DNA of 64,000 nucleotides from Adiantum capillus-veneris (Eukaryota > Streptophyta > Polypodiopsida > Polypodiales > Pteridaceae): the NCBI GenBank assembly GCA_014529385.2, contig CM043956.1, positions 62,947,120 to 63,011,119 of the forward strand, in the 5' to 3' direction. Positions 20,255 through 31,009 of the stretch are shown here, one piece after another. Both the position numbers and the translations under genes were made by a program. The notes under the pieces are model-generated. The model worked only from the letters and a program-made list of their open reading frames with translations. It ran no database searches and was not told where the DNA came from. Each line of letters begins with the position of its first letter. Within the stretch, counting starts at the first letter, position 1.

Positions 20255-21398
20255 TGTGACCGGGATGGAAACACACAAAACGCCTCTATAACGACCCGAC
20301 ACACACTCTTGGGAAGATATACACACACACTAGGGGGCACCACTCGGCTTACACAACACACCTGGCCGAGACAGGGAACACACCTCTGGAGTGAGAGGAG
20401 AGAGACTATCCACTTGCCCACTCCACACAAACACACACACACACTCACACACCCAAAAAACTCAGCTCAAAAGAGAATAATATCTGATGTTTAGATACAA
20501 TTGATCTTGGGCCAACACCAATGGGCAAATAGCTCACACAAAATGGGTAAAATATACCAGATACAATCACAAATTGGAGCTGAAGCTTCGCTCATAGGAG
20601 AAACTTACACAGCCAAAACAGCAGAAAAAGAGTGAGGAATTTGGCAAAATGGACAGCGCCATTGAGTCCGAAACGGCCCAAAACCCCAGTCTACAATGTC
20701 AAAGTGCTCAAATCGGACATCGAATGAGCAGTTTACGACCAAAACAGGCTCCAAAAACCCCCAAAAACACACCTACGGCTGTTCCTCCTCTTCTCTCCAC
20801 GTTTTTTCTGGTCTTCTCTCTTGTTTTTCAGTTCCCGCACTTAGCTTTATTAGTTGCGCACCCTTGGCCTTTTAGATGACCTCAAACGGACCCCGAACAG
20901 TCCAAAAGCTGACCTCGCAGTGCATAGTTGTCACCCTGCTGCATCCATACGCACACCTGGCACTCAGCTTTTTCCAATAATGCGTCTCGCAACCACGTGA
21001 AGTGGCCCCAAAATATGGTCCTCATGATGACCTTTCTGCATAATTATCCCAAGAAAACACCCATGTCGTGTCTGTACTTATCCACGTGCAAGTATTGACC
21101 CCATTCGGCCTCCTGACGCCACTAGATGCCATCTGACGCACCTGCTTACCTCATGTCGTCGGCCCGCGGATAGCTTCCTTGAGAAGTTTTACGTGCTACC
21201 AACTCCTCATTATTATAGAAAAAACACACTGGTACTAGTAATAGTGAAAATCGATGCACTATGTACATGCTGCCCTACCTGTACACATGTGGGCCCCACA
21301 TAAACACCTGGCTAAGGAAAATGGGCAATCCTTTATTCGATGCACCATGCATGGATATGTACATATGCGCAATTCCTTGCTCCAAAAAACTCCTGACA
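20255..21398 (-). repeat. T1 3' LTR
   Basis: 1144 bp. On the minus strand it runs TGTCAGGAGTTTTTTGG to CATCCCGGTCACA. A purine tract (minus strand CTAGGGGGTGGGCAAATT) adjoins at 21399-21417. It contains about 112 bp (near 20876-20990) that the 5' LTR lacks. Confidence 0.9.
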
Positions 21399-21448
21399 TA
21401 ATTTGCCCACCCCCTAGCCTGCTAGAGCATTCATGCTCAGCAGCAGCA

Positions 21449-22600
21449 CTAGTAGATGCTCATTCCACCTGGATCAAAAGGCCAAAGGCATATCACCTGA
21501 TTCACAAGAAGCATCATAACACCACACCTACATTTGTCAACAATCAACCAAAATGCACCATAGGCATATCCAATTAACACATCCGCCCTATCTGGAGTTC
21601 CAAAAGCATAAATATTGCATGCCACATTCAACCCAACCGATAGAGACAACTTAAGTGACTCATCACCTGGCATCTTGGCTTCACCAGCCATAGCAACAAC
21701 CTGCAAATCATGCACCCAAGTAGCTAAAATCATTGTGTGAAGGTAAAGTTGTTGATATCCAAAGCACAAAAGTATCCCCGCAGCACACATATCCCTAGCA
21801 TAGGCATCCACATAGCTGAGATTGGAATCATATATGCCAAACCCCTTCTCATCATCATAAGCATACTCATCATCACACATAACTTCATCCACATCATAAT
21901 CATGGCTATCACCACTATCCATAGCTTCTAGCATGGGTTCATTAGTCTCAAAGAATACAGATCCCTGCTCTAAACCACAATCATGCTCACAAATCGATTC
22001 AACCACTGCACATCCATCAACATATGGCTTCAAAACAGGCTCCACATCCAACAAATCCACAAAATGGCTCTCAACCTTGCCCTCTTCCCTAATTTCCAAG
22101 GAACTAGTATCCAAAGATACGTGCTCATCATCAATAACCTCAACCTCGCACTCACACCCAGAATCACAAGGTACACAAGTAGTCAATGCATCCTCTTCAA
22201 GACTTTTCAATCCTGTATCCAAAGCATTACTCACCTCTTTAGGCTCTTCCATAAACCTGTCAACCTGCAAGACCTCTTTACGCTTCACAATAGACCTTGG
22301 GAAGAAACGAGAAACATCATAGGATAGGCTACTTTTCACCTGCTTAGGCTTAACTTCATCTTCCATGCCAAATCCATCTTGCACATGCATACCTGTACTG
22401 ATACCATGTTCCTCAAGACGCATAAACTTCCATTCCTTGTGCTTTGCAATGCATACCGCATCTTCAAAAGACTCGGGCGTCTTCAACTCAACCTCGAACC
22501 GCAACCAAGGTAACAAACCATCAACAAAAGAACTTTTCTTCAATGAACAAGGGGGGGTCTCATCCTTAAGAGCAACACAGCAACGAGTCCATAAATCTGT
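21449..22600 (-). CDS. T1 gag C-terminal part with acidic extension
   Basis: An open frame of 364 codons runs 22543-21449 and can be read upstream through about 22600. Its first part (SSFVDGLLPWLRFEVELKTP, ESFEDAVCIAKH) matches the end of a Retrotrans_gag domain. It is frame-shifted from the N-terminal ORF, with a G7 tract at 22553-22559 nearby. The rest is unusual: acidic and Cys-containing (CDSGCECEVEVIDDEH, DSGDSHDYDVDEVMCDDEY), then a more hydrophobic C-terminus (GYAYGAFWLIVDKCRCGVM). No RT or protease motif is seen. I know of no family for the extension. It is longer and cleaner than expected for dead sequence. Confidence 0.6.
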   Translation of the reverse strand, partial: TDLWTRCCVALKDETPPCSLKKSSFVDGLLPWLRFEVELKTPESFEDAVCIAKHKEWKFMRLEEHGISTGMHVQDGFGMEDEVKPKQVKSSLSYDVSRFFPRSIVKRKEVLQVDRFMEEPKEVSNALDTGLKSLEEDALTTCVPCDSGCECEVEVIDDEHVSLDTSSLEIREEGKVESHFVDLLDVEPVLKPYVDGCAVVESICEHDCGLEQGSVFFETNEPMLEAMDSGDSHDYDVDEVMCDDEYAYDDEKGFGIYDSNLSYVDAYARDMCAAGILLCFGYQQLYLHTMILATWVHDLQVVAMAGEAKMPGDESLKLSLSVGLNVACNIYAFGTPDRADVLIGYAYGAFWLIVDKCRCGVMMLLVNQVICLWPFDPGGMSIY

Positions 22601-22835
22601 AAAAAGATTCTATAAACTTGTCAAGACTCAAACCATAAGAAGAAGCCACTACTTCTTTAGCTTCCAAATCCATGAACCAAACACGGGCCTCATCTTTCAA
22701 AAGCAATCCAAATAGCCTCAAAATCTTCTCCTCATCACACATATTGTTGCTATTGCATGCCACCTCGACTTGCTCCAGAAAGTCTTCTGCATCTTCACCA
22801 CTTCTTCCATGAAATTCCGGATAAGAGAAAGCCAT
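22566..22835 (-). CDS. T1 gag N-terminal part
   Basis: The ATG at 22835 starts MAFSYPEFHGRSGEDAEDFLEQ, then ACNSNNMCDEEKILRLFGLL and DEARVWFMDLE. This is the classic Retrotrans_gag signature (F.G...EDA..FL, then W...L). The frame closes at 22566 just after crossing into the other gag frame, so either a frameshift mutation or programmed shifting separates the two halves. Confidence 0.75.
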   Translation of the reverse strand: MAFSYPEFHGRSGEDAEDFLEQVEVACNSNNMCDEEKILRLFGLLLKDEARVWFMDLEAKEVVASSYGLSLDKFIESFYRFMDSLLCCS

Positions 22836-23893
22836 GGCTACCCAAGCTTAATGCTTTAAGAACCTCTTCGAACACACGTGCAAGAACCCAAAACTTTTCA
22901 CTACTCGATCCCCAGAAACTTCAATGGAGCTTGTCTTTAGATAAGGACAAACACATGCACATCAAATGAGTTTTCATAGTTGATCATCGGAATTACACCA
23001 GGCAAAGGACATTCCAAGATCTCTCTTAATCTTCTTGGCCCGAACATAAAGACTATGCTCTGCTGGAAAAAAATCTTCCTGGACACATGAACATTTATCT
23101 GGATTCTTTGTGTTAAATGAAAAGGAGTGAACTGAGGTCCATTTTGATAATCCATTAAAGCCAACCATGAAGCTCCCAAGAAAGCACACCTGTCTTATCC
23201 TCTGATTTTGCCAAAATTTCAGCAGCATAACAGCATAAATGGCTCAAAAGACCAAAAAACCAGCCATCATAACTTGGAAAAATTTTGACAGAGTTTCCCC
23301 AGAAGTAGAGCAATAGAAACCCAAAATATAGACTGTATATGTATGCATAAACTGTCCACGATAGAACCCAAGCATCAAATAGGACTCACTAGTACATAGC
23401 CTATGGCGAGGTCACGAAAAGGGTGCTCCAGCTACCTGTATCACCGAAAGGATCTCCACATTTGAGAATCCCCCAGCTCAATAAAACCTCATGCTATCGA
23501 CCCTCACACGAAGGCTAATGTAAGTCGCGTATAGTCAAGTCTCAGAAATGACTATCTTCCAGACCAAGTCTCAGAAATGGCTGGGACTGCCAAATAAAAC
23601 CAAATATGGCTCCACAAAGGCGTACAATGGCAGTTCCCACAAGTAACGTACAATCCAGCAGACAATGCGCTCAAACAGGCGACAAGTGATGCATACCCAC
23701 AACAACTGCACGTGACATCACTGCTAGTATATCACTGTACTCCAGCTACCTTTACCTGTGTGAATCACTTGTACCTGTACTTGTCCATGTAACCTGTAAC
23801 CTGTAGTCTGCAACCTGTAATCCCGAATCTCGAAGCTTGAAGCTCGAAGCAGAAGGTACTCGAAGAAGATCCTCCGTGGGGGAGCCAAAAGAA
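22836..23893 (-). other. T1 5' leader
   Basis: About 1.06 kb between the 5' LTR and gag. No supported gene. Positions about 23370-23700 resemble 51140-51450, the leader of copia B1, in the same relative orientation: CTATGGCGAGG, GCTCCAGCTACCTGTATCACCGAAAG and GCTCAAACAGGCG occur in both or nearly so. No clear tRNA primer match was found next to the LTR. Confidence 0.6.
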
Positions 23894-24925
23894 TGGGAGT
23901 GGGATGGAAACACACAAAACGCCTCTATAACGACCCGACACACACTCTTGGGAAGATACAAACACACACTAGGGGACACCACTCGGCTTACACAACACAC
24001 CTGGCCGAGACAGGGAACACACCTCTGGAGTGAGAGGAGAGAGACTATCCACTTGCCCACTCCACACAAACACACTCACACACCCAAAAAACTCAGCTCA
24101 AAAGAGGAGAATATCTGATGTTTAGATACAATTGAGCTTGGGCCAACACCAATGGGCAAATAGCTCACACAAAATGGGTAAAATATACCAGATACAATCA
24201 CAAATTGGAGCTGAAGCTTCGCTCATAGGAGAAACTTACACTGCCAAACCAGCAGAAAAAGAGTGAGGAATGGCAAAATGGACAGCGCCATCGCCTCCGG
24301 AACGGCCCAAAACCCCAGTCTACAATGTCAAAGTGCTCAAATCCGACATCGGATAAGCAGTTTACGACCAAAACAGGCCCCAAAAACCCCAAAAACACAC
24401 CTGCGGCTGTTCCTCCTCTTCTCTCCACTTTTTTTATGGTCTTCTCTCTTGTTTTTCAGTTCCCACACTTAGCTTTATTAGTTGGGCACCCTTGGCCTTT
24501 TAGATGATGCGTCTCGCAACCACGTGAAGTGGCCCCAAAAGATGGTCCTCATGATGACCTTTCTGCATAATTATCACAAGAAAGCACCCACGTCGTGTCT
24601 ATACTTATCCACATGCAAGTATTGACCCCATTCGGCCTCCTGACGCCACTAGATGCCATCTGACGCACCTGCTTACCTCATGTTGTCGGCCCACGGATAG
24701 CTTCCTCGAGAAGTTTTACGCGCTACCAACTCCTCATTATTATAGAAAAAACACACTAGTACTAGTAATAGTGAAAATCGATGCACTATGTACATGCTGC
24801 CCTACCTGTACACATGTGGGCCCCACATAACCACCTGGCTAAGGAAAATGGGCAATCCTTTATTCGATGCACCATGCATGGATATGTACATATGCGCAAT
24901 TCCTTGCTCCAAAAAACTCTTGACA
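23894..24925 (-). repeat. T1 5' LTR
   Basis: 1032 bp, paired with 20255-21398. Its inner end reads TGGGAGTGGGATGG against TGTGACCGGGATGG in the partner, and it lacks the roughly 112-bp block. Both the substitutions and the indel show this is not a recent insertion. Confidence 0.88.
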
Positions 24926-25612
24926 ACGTTACAACATCAAACGACATCCGAATGTTACGAAACTTCTAGGAAATGTATATAAGACCTAAGCACATATGGT
25001 TATGGTCTCAAATCTCACTTTAGCTCAAGTGCAAAAATCACGATTATTAACAACAGTGAGTTTTTTACCTAGCCATTTTCGACCCCAAATGTATCTAAAT
25101 GCTTAGCAATGATGCCCCAATACTCCGCTTATGCTTATTTTGTGATTTCTTAGCTTAACTTCCTACTTATTATGAAATTAGGCCACGGATTGAGATGTCT
25201 AAAGCTACAGTTTACCATGAAATGTTTACGTCAATCCATAGAGCTCTTACCTACGGTTGCAACGCAATAGATGACATTGCCATGTGACAACCGAGAAGGG
25301 AGTAGGGAGCGCGAGGAGGAGAGAATTGAGCGTCGTTAGCTCACGCTGTGTTTCTATTATCCAAAACTTGAAATCAACTTACAAAAATTGGCTTTTATAC
25401 CTTAGCCAAGGTTTCTTTGGTCAAAAACTAATAATATGGGAGCTCTAACTGTAGATAAGTTAATACAATCTAGAAGCTTATAGCGTCGGCTCATGGATTA
25501 CACTATCCATCTGGAAAATAGGAGTTACAACATTCTCAATTTATCAAAAGAATAAGTGTTTTTACAATAAAAGCTCACGAAAAATGTTATCTGAGTTAGC
25601 TTGCTGCTAACA

Positions 25613-26900
25613 CCATACCACTTCAAGTAGTTACACGAGCTCAAGCTCAAAAGGAAGCTTATGAGAATCTAGAGACAAGGAAAATGAAAACTAACGCAAA
25701 GTCCAAGAACGAGTGAACCAAAGACCTACTCACCTAGTCAAAAGCTCAAGAGCAAACGGAATAGTTGGAAAGCTAGAAAGGCCAGGATGAAAGCACGTAG
25801 GAAACGAGAGCAAAAAGCCCTAGCTGAGGAGCTTACCCAAGCTAAAGAGAAGATAAGAAAACATGAGGAAAGGCTCTCTTACGTTGACGTCTCAACCTCT
25901 AGAAGAACCATCCACGAAAGAGAAATCGAGAAGTGTTAGTTCAATAGGATCAGTGTCGGTCGACAAGATTAATGAGCCACTAGATGCCCTCTTAAAAGCC
26001 TATGATGCACGGCTCAAAAATAACCAAACCCAAGAACAGAGGTGGATGACATATCCATATGAGGAACTAGAAAAGCAAAGGCTTGAAATGTGCCTAAAAA
26101 TGATTCAAATACCCAAGCTTTACTAAAACCACCAGTTGAAAAACCTGAGGGTGTGATCCTTGTCCCACCTACACCAGTAATCTCAGCAAACTAGGAACAA
26201 AAAGAGCAGATCCCAGTCACAAGCAGGGACCAAAGCTCAAGGACCCAACATTAGAACCAAGGATAATGTCTAATACCATGGATAACTCTTCCGAGGGATT
26301 TCACATAGCTATACCTGAGGGTTGTAAAGAAATAGATGGTTTTGACAAATTGTGGAAACAAGTCAGAGAGGCCAACGGAGCCAATGAGCTAAGCAGATGA
26401 ATAAACCAGACTAGTGATGGAAGCGGAGTGTTTCTTCCACCAATAGAGGAATTTGAGATTGGATCTCAAATGAATCTACAAGTACTATCGTATCGGGGAG
26501 ACAAAGGATCTGTACAGTCTATGGACACTCATCCCCATTCCTAAGACACTACCATCCTATATGGGAGAGCACGAGGCCAAGTCAGATGTTATTGTAGTCC
26601 CATCACAGAGACTATCTTCCAACAAGGTCATCGATTCAAAAGGGTTAATAGATATTCTATCTATCCAAGTCACCTGTACGATAACGTTAGCTGAGTTGCC
26701 CAAAATAAGACCAAACATGTAGACTATTGTGGGTAAATGTCTAGAGGAATTTGGTGTGAAAGTCCCAACAACTCAGATACAAGAAGGATCAAAGAGCTTG
26801 AAATACCTCAGCTCAACACTAAGCTAGTGCCATTAAACAAGGTAGGAGAGTACTATGAGGGAGAAGATGGAAACACCACTTTTCCTGTGGAATTCCAAGG
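25613..26900 (+). pseudogene. Gypsy gag region, degenerate
   Basis: Frames include a basic coiled-coil stretch RMKARRKREQKALAEELTQ, then KEKIRKHEERLSYVDVSTS and ALLKAYDARLKN, and farther on AKSDVIVVPSQRL. Charged coiled-coil gag of this kind precedes the protease in plant gypsy elements. Multiple frameshifts and stops are present. It continues into the protease at 26910, which supports one decayed element. Confidence 0.6.
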
Positions 26901-26909
26901 TGTAAAACC

Positions 26910-27420
26910 ATGGCAATCTTTGACAGCGGAGTTTGCATTGCCATCGCAACAAAAGAGATTTGGAAACAATGGGAAAAACCAGTAGTGAGGGCTGCTAGGA
27001 TGAAACTGCACCTTGCAAACGGACACATGGAACAGCTCATAGGACTCCTAGACAAGGTAGTCGTCACTTCTTGCGGCATTGAGTATAAGCATACCTTTGC
27101 TATTGTTGATTTTGACAAGAATAACAATTATGACATAATGTTGAAAAGACCATTCATGCGACAATTGAAGATGGTCCAAGATTGAGGTTATGACCATATC
27201 TACCTGCGACATATGGAAACCACGACAAGGATAAACTTGAAAGACCATAGCTACATGGATGTGACGAGAACACCATTGAGGAGTTTGATTCCACTATGAT
27301 AGCAAAATCAGAACTTCCAGCATGGTTGGGTAAGCCTAAAGAATTGTGGACGTACGGAGCTTCGCAATGCGGAAGCATAAAGCGAGAGGAATGTATCCTA
27401 GAAAGGGCGATCAAAGATAA
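26910..27420 (+). pseudogene. Gypsy aspartic protease (retropepsin), degenerate
   Basis: The retropepsin catalytic motif is visible as IFDSGVCIAIATKEIWKQW (families have DSGA). It is followed by MKLHLANGHMEQLIG, VVTSCGIEYKHTFAIVDF and YDIMLKRPFMRQL (the G-R-PF loop has K for G). The frame crosses a TGA at about 27183 (W to stop in QDWGYD) and continues YLRHMETTTRIN, HSYMDV and EFDSTMIAKSEL. It would cleave the Gag-Pol precursor in a live element; this copy is dead. Confidence 0.82.
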
Positions 27421-27779
27421 GGATTATATCTTAGAACCTTTTTGAAGAATCATTAGAGACACTAGAATGGGAACACATCTTGGCTACTCTAGATGTGTAC
27501 GCTATTCAAGACAGTCCAACAACGAAGTTTTGTGATAAAGATGGCCACAATGTCGTTCCTTATTTTGCAGTGCATATGATCTAGGAAAACGAAGAGAACT
27601 AGGCATCAACAAGTTCCCGCATCAACAAGTTCCCAAAATGAAAAGAAAAAAAGGAATGTCGTGAATCAAAAGACGAAAAAGAAGATGAGTTCTATGACTT
27701 CGTAGAACACTTGGAGCTTCAAGAAGATGTCAACAGCGGAATTCCAAACAACCCAGTAGGTGACATGAATAAAACCTTA

Positions 27780-28740
27780 ACTAATGCACGAATTCATGAT
27801 TGTCAAGATCAAAGACCCAGGAACCAATGTCACTACTACAAAAAATAAAGTGCATCAAAAGTGGGTTCCAAAATCCCCGATGGTAACTCAACTGCAACAA
27901 GCATCCTCATACATGGCTCCTATACAGGAAGAAAAGAATTAGCAAAGAAGAAGACGGCCATGTCAATGAGCTAACAATGCTCTAATCAATTGGCTAGAAA
28001 AGTCATTCTAGAAACAACAAACCAAGAGCAAACAGATAATAACTTTCCATAACCAACCAAACCACCAAGGGAAAGTGCCAGAATTCAACCTTGTTAAGGA
28101 TAGTAGCAACAATGATGATTCTTATGACATCCCCTACCAAGAACTCAGGTCATCACTATCACTAACAGCTTCTGTAACAACCAAGGAAGGCCAAAGGCAA
28201 AGAACAACAAGTCAGAGCCAAAAAATTTAACAAATCTAGATACCAAATAGCTAGCTCAACCAAAAGCAGGTATGGATCAAGAAGAGAAACATCTCTGATG
28301 AAAAATTACAAGATCAACCACCAAAAGGAAAACAATTAAAGTCTGCAAGAACAGCTAAGAAAATCACAAAGTTGCAAGCTTTTGCAACTCATACTTGGGT
28401 TCCAAAGAAGTTGATTCAAGCACAAAGAGGTCAAGAGTTTATTTGGATTCTGAAACCGTTCAAGTATCAACCCCCAAAGTCTTAATCTTGTCCCCAACAA
28501 AGCATACAAGGGCTGAAGCAAAGACCATTGCTAACTTACACAAAGACAAAGTGGATCCCAAAGAAGTCTCTTCAAACACAAACGAAGCAGGGACAAGAAT
28601 GGGTTCCCAAACAAACATTATCAATGAAACAACCAGCCATCACATAGAAGTGATCCCAAAGGAAACCAATCAAACTATTGTCACTGCATCGTCGCTTGAA
28701 TTCTTCCAATTCCTCCTACGGTTACAGTATAGTTAGAAGA
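27780..28740 (+). pseudogene. Remnant with repeated W[VI]PK motifs
   Basis: In one frame the motif recurs: HQKWVPK near 27855, HTWVPKK near 28394, KWIPKK near 28547 and EWVPKQ near 28600, plus weaker VWIKK near 28270. Spacers are Lys/Gln/Thr-rich. Another frame is open for 113 codons over 28395-28736. W[VI]PK runs occur in linker regions of some plant retroelement gag/ORF1 proteins, so a retroelement origin is likely, but I cannot name the family. Confidence 0.4.
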
Positions 28741-30344
28741 GAGCAAGTCGCTCACTTCACCATTGCATGTTGCACAAGGCTTATGGATCAGGAGATGAAG
28801 TGAATGCACAGGAAAAGCTCAAAATCAAAATAATCAGAGGCAATCAAAGAGGAAGTCCAAACCTCTCTACAATTTTCAATCAATCAAACGGCACGTAAGC
28901 TTCAAAGACCATCACATTGCTTAGAATAGGAAGCCTTGCCGGCAAATGCCAATAAGAAAATTTCTTATAACCACATCTTGCACATCATGATTTTTTTCCA
29001 TGCATTGACTGTGTATGCATAATAGGACTACATTACAAAGCCTGCATTAGCACAATTTTTATTTGCCCAAGCACAACACATGCCCTTGGCGATACCTTGT
29101 TGTCCAGGACTCCAAATAGGAGGAGGGAAGGCATTCTAAATGTGGAGCTAATATTATGAATATTAGAGGGCAATGTTTTGTGAGCTGCTTTGAATTTTTG
29201 TGTTTAATTGAGATAATTTTTTGACTAAATTTAGAGTATATACCCTCATAATAGTGTTACAAGAGGAGTACGGGGATAAAAGCCATATATGAGCCCCTAG
29301 GGACATGAGTACAATGTACATAGCATTTTGAATTATTTTTGAATGATTTTTGGTTTTATTTGGGTTTTTTTAGATTTCTTGAGAAAAACGGGGGAAAAAT
29401 CCATAATCTAGATGAAGAAAAGACTGTAGAGATGTCTAAGCAGTACAAAGAGAAGAAGGTACAAGAAAATGGCAAAACTTCATGAGGTATGTCTCAAAAG
29501 CCATATGCACAAGGCTATAATGTCAGAGGCAAGAAAAGACTGTTGATTAGTCTTCAACAATAATATGAGGCCAAAAATGAATGAGAATGGTCATAAAACT
29601 CTGGGATGGCCTACAGGGACAAAGAAAGTTGGTGATGCGACTAAACGAAAGCACCCATCAAGTGTAAAGTTCCCTATCAGACCCTTCACACAACAACAAG
29701 GCCGTGCACAGGAAGTATATCTTTATACTGTTAATGTTCTTTTGCCTCACAAACAAAAGGGAATAACAATACTGACAAAAGAAAAAGGGAGGCAAAAATG
29801 ACAGCTCAATCATCTATCACGATAAATGTCTGCAGAGTAACCAGGGGTCAAGCCAAATTCTGGTCATCATCATTGGTTCTAGGTGTGTTTGGGAGCTAGA
29901 AGGTGCCAGAGATGCCCATCATTCATTTGAGCTATGCCATTTACGGAAGGTATTTGGGAGCCAGAAGGTGGTAGAGATGCCCATCAGTCATTTGAGCTAT
30001 GCCATATTTCAAAGTTAGAAAGAACATCCAACCTTTTTTGAAGGAAGATGCCCTATAAATAGTGACTTACATCATTCTCATTGTTTGGTTTCCCATGGCA
30101 TTGGTGCTTTGTGTTTTAACTCTCCACAAAAAAGGGTCTTGTTGGTTGCACCGATTGGCATGTCATGCATGAATCACAATAGCTTCATGCCCATACAATG
30201 CAAGGGGAGCCCCTTCTAATATTGGAAGCATGCATCATGTGGACTCTTAGCATCTAGCCTTCCTAGAGTGATGATGGCTTAAATAGGAATCCAAAAAACA
30301 TTTCCCTCTTGCCCACATGGCATTAGGAAGGCCTCTGTAGAAAT
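28741..30344. other. Unassigned intergenic DNA
   Basis: No supported gene or element boundary. It holds a tandem duplication at about 29887-30015 (unit about 64 bp, TTTGGGAGC.AGAAGGTG through GAGCTATGCCAT) and an AT-rich stretch at 29150-29420. It may be the decayed 3' part of the gypsy element at 25613-27420. Confidence 0.5.
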
Positions 30345-30359
30345 TGAGAGAGAGAGAGA

Positions 30360-30397
<38 letters not shown>
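30345..30397. repeat. (GA)n followed by a 36-base G run
   Basis: GAGAGA at 30345-30361 is followed directly by 36 G residues at 30362-30397. The exact length may be a sequencing or assembly approximation. Confidence 0.85.
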
Positions 30398-30399
<2 letters not shown>

Positions 30400-30704
30400 C
30401 ATTTAGAAGAAATCACCTATATCATGCATTCAAAGGGTATTTTACCTTATACTTACATGATCTAAGGTAATAAAACATCCACCTTTTCTTAAGAAACTTA
30501 CAATTTTTTTCCAAAGTGAAATAAAATCCCCTTTTGTGAATAAAATAGGGTTAATACCCCTTATGTTGAACTCACGTGTTATTTTAACATACCTATGGGT
30601 GACCTCCCCCCTATCCCTCCCCCCTCCTCCCTTCTCGTGTCGTTTGGACAACAAAAGTATTTTTCAAATCCTTTCCCACACATAGAGATCCCCTCCCTAG
30701 GGTC

Positions 30705-30939
30705 TGTTGGAATTTGGGTTGTAAGAAAACACACACAGCTTGGAGAAGACGAAGGAAGCTCAAGGCACACAACAGAGAGTGTTTTACTTAGTTTGCAATG
30801 GAAAGATAGATAGCCCTAGAATGATGGACGTATATACAATGCACGGGGGGGGGGGGGGGAAACCTCCTAGTGAGGGAAAAAATGCCCCAGCAGTCCTAAG
30901 TGTGTTCACACACATCACTACCACATGTATAAGGTAACA
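30705..30939 (-). repeat. A3 3' LTR
   Basis: 235 bp, minus strand TGTTACCTTATACATGTGG to AAATTCCAACA. It carries a G run at 30845-30859 that makes it longer than its 228-bp partner at 35033. Confidence 0.92.
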
Positions 30940-31009
30940 AATCCCCCTTGGGAGTGATGCGGCGAACGAGAGCTGGCACATAGAGTAAAGGGAAGTGCCA
31001 TGCCTTGAG

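Larger units (their letters stand above)
20251..24929 (-). mobile_element. Element T1: gag-only LTR element (TR-GAG type), ACGT target duplication
   Basis: LTRs lie at 20255-21398 and 23894-24925. The internal region carries only a gag-like region plus an acidic extension on the minus strand; no protease, RT or integrase is present in 2.5 kb. ACGT flanks both ends (20251-20254 and 24926-24929). Gag-only terminal-repeat elements depending on a partner for enzymes are an established class (TR-GAG). A solo LTR of the same family is at 47877-49026, also flanked by ACGT. Confidence 0.85.
20029..25612 (-). repeat. LTR of the minus-strand gypsy element, split by T1
   Basis: On the plus strand it opens TGTGAAACAGG next to the primer site. 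It is interrupted by T1 plus its target duplication and resumes at 24930. The outer end is best placed at GCTGCTAACA (25612), giving TG...CA and about 0.9 kb without T1. The outer boundary is inferred, since no partner LTR is in the window. Confidence 0.6.

Noticed and set aside
21933-22327. Plus-strand ORFs of 114-129 codons over T1
   Set aside because: They are antisense to the T1 gag/acidic ORF, which has the gag signature. The Ser/Thr richness mirrors the acidic codons.
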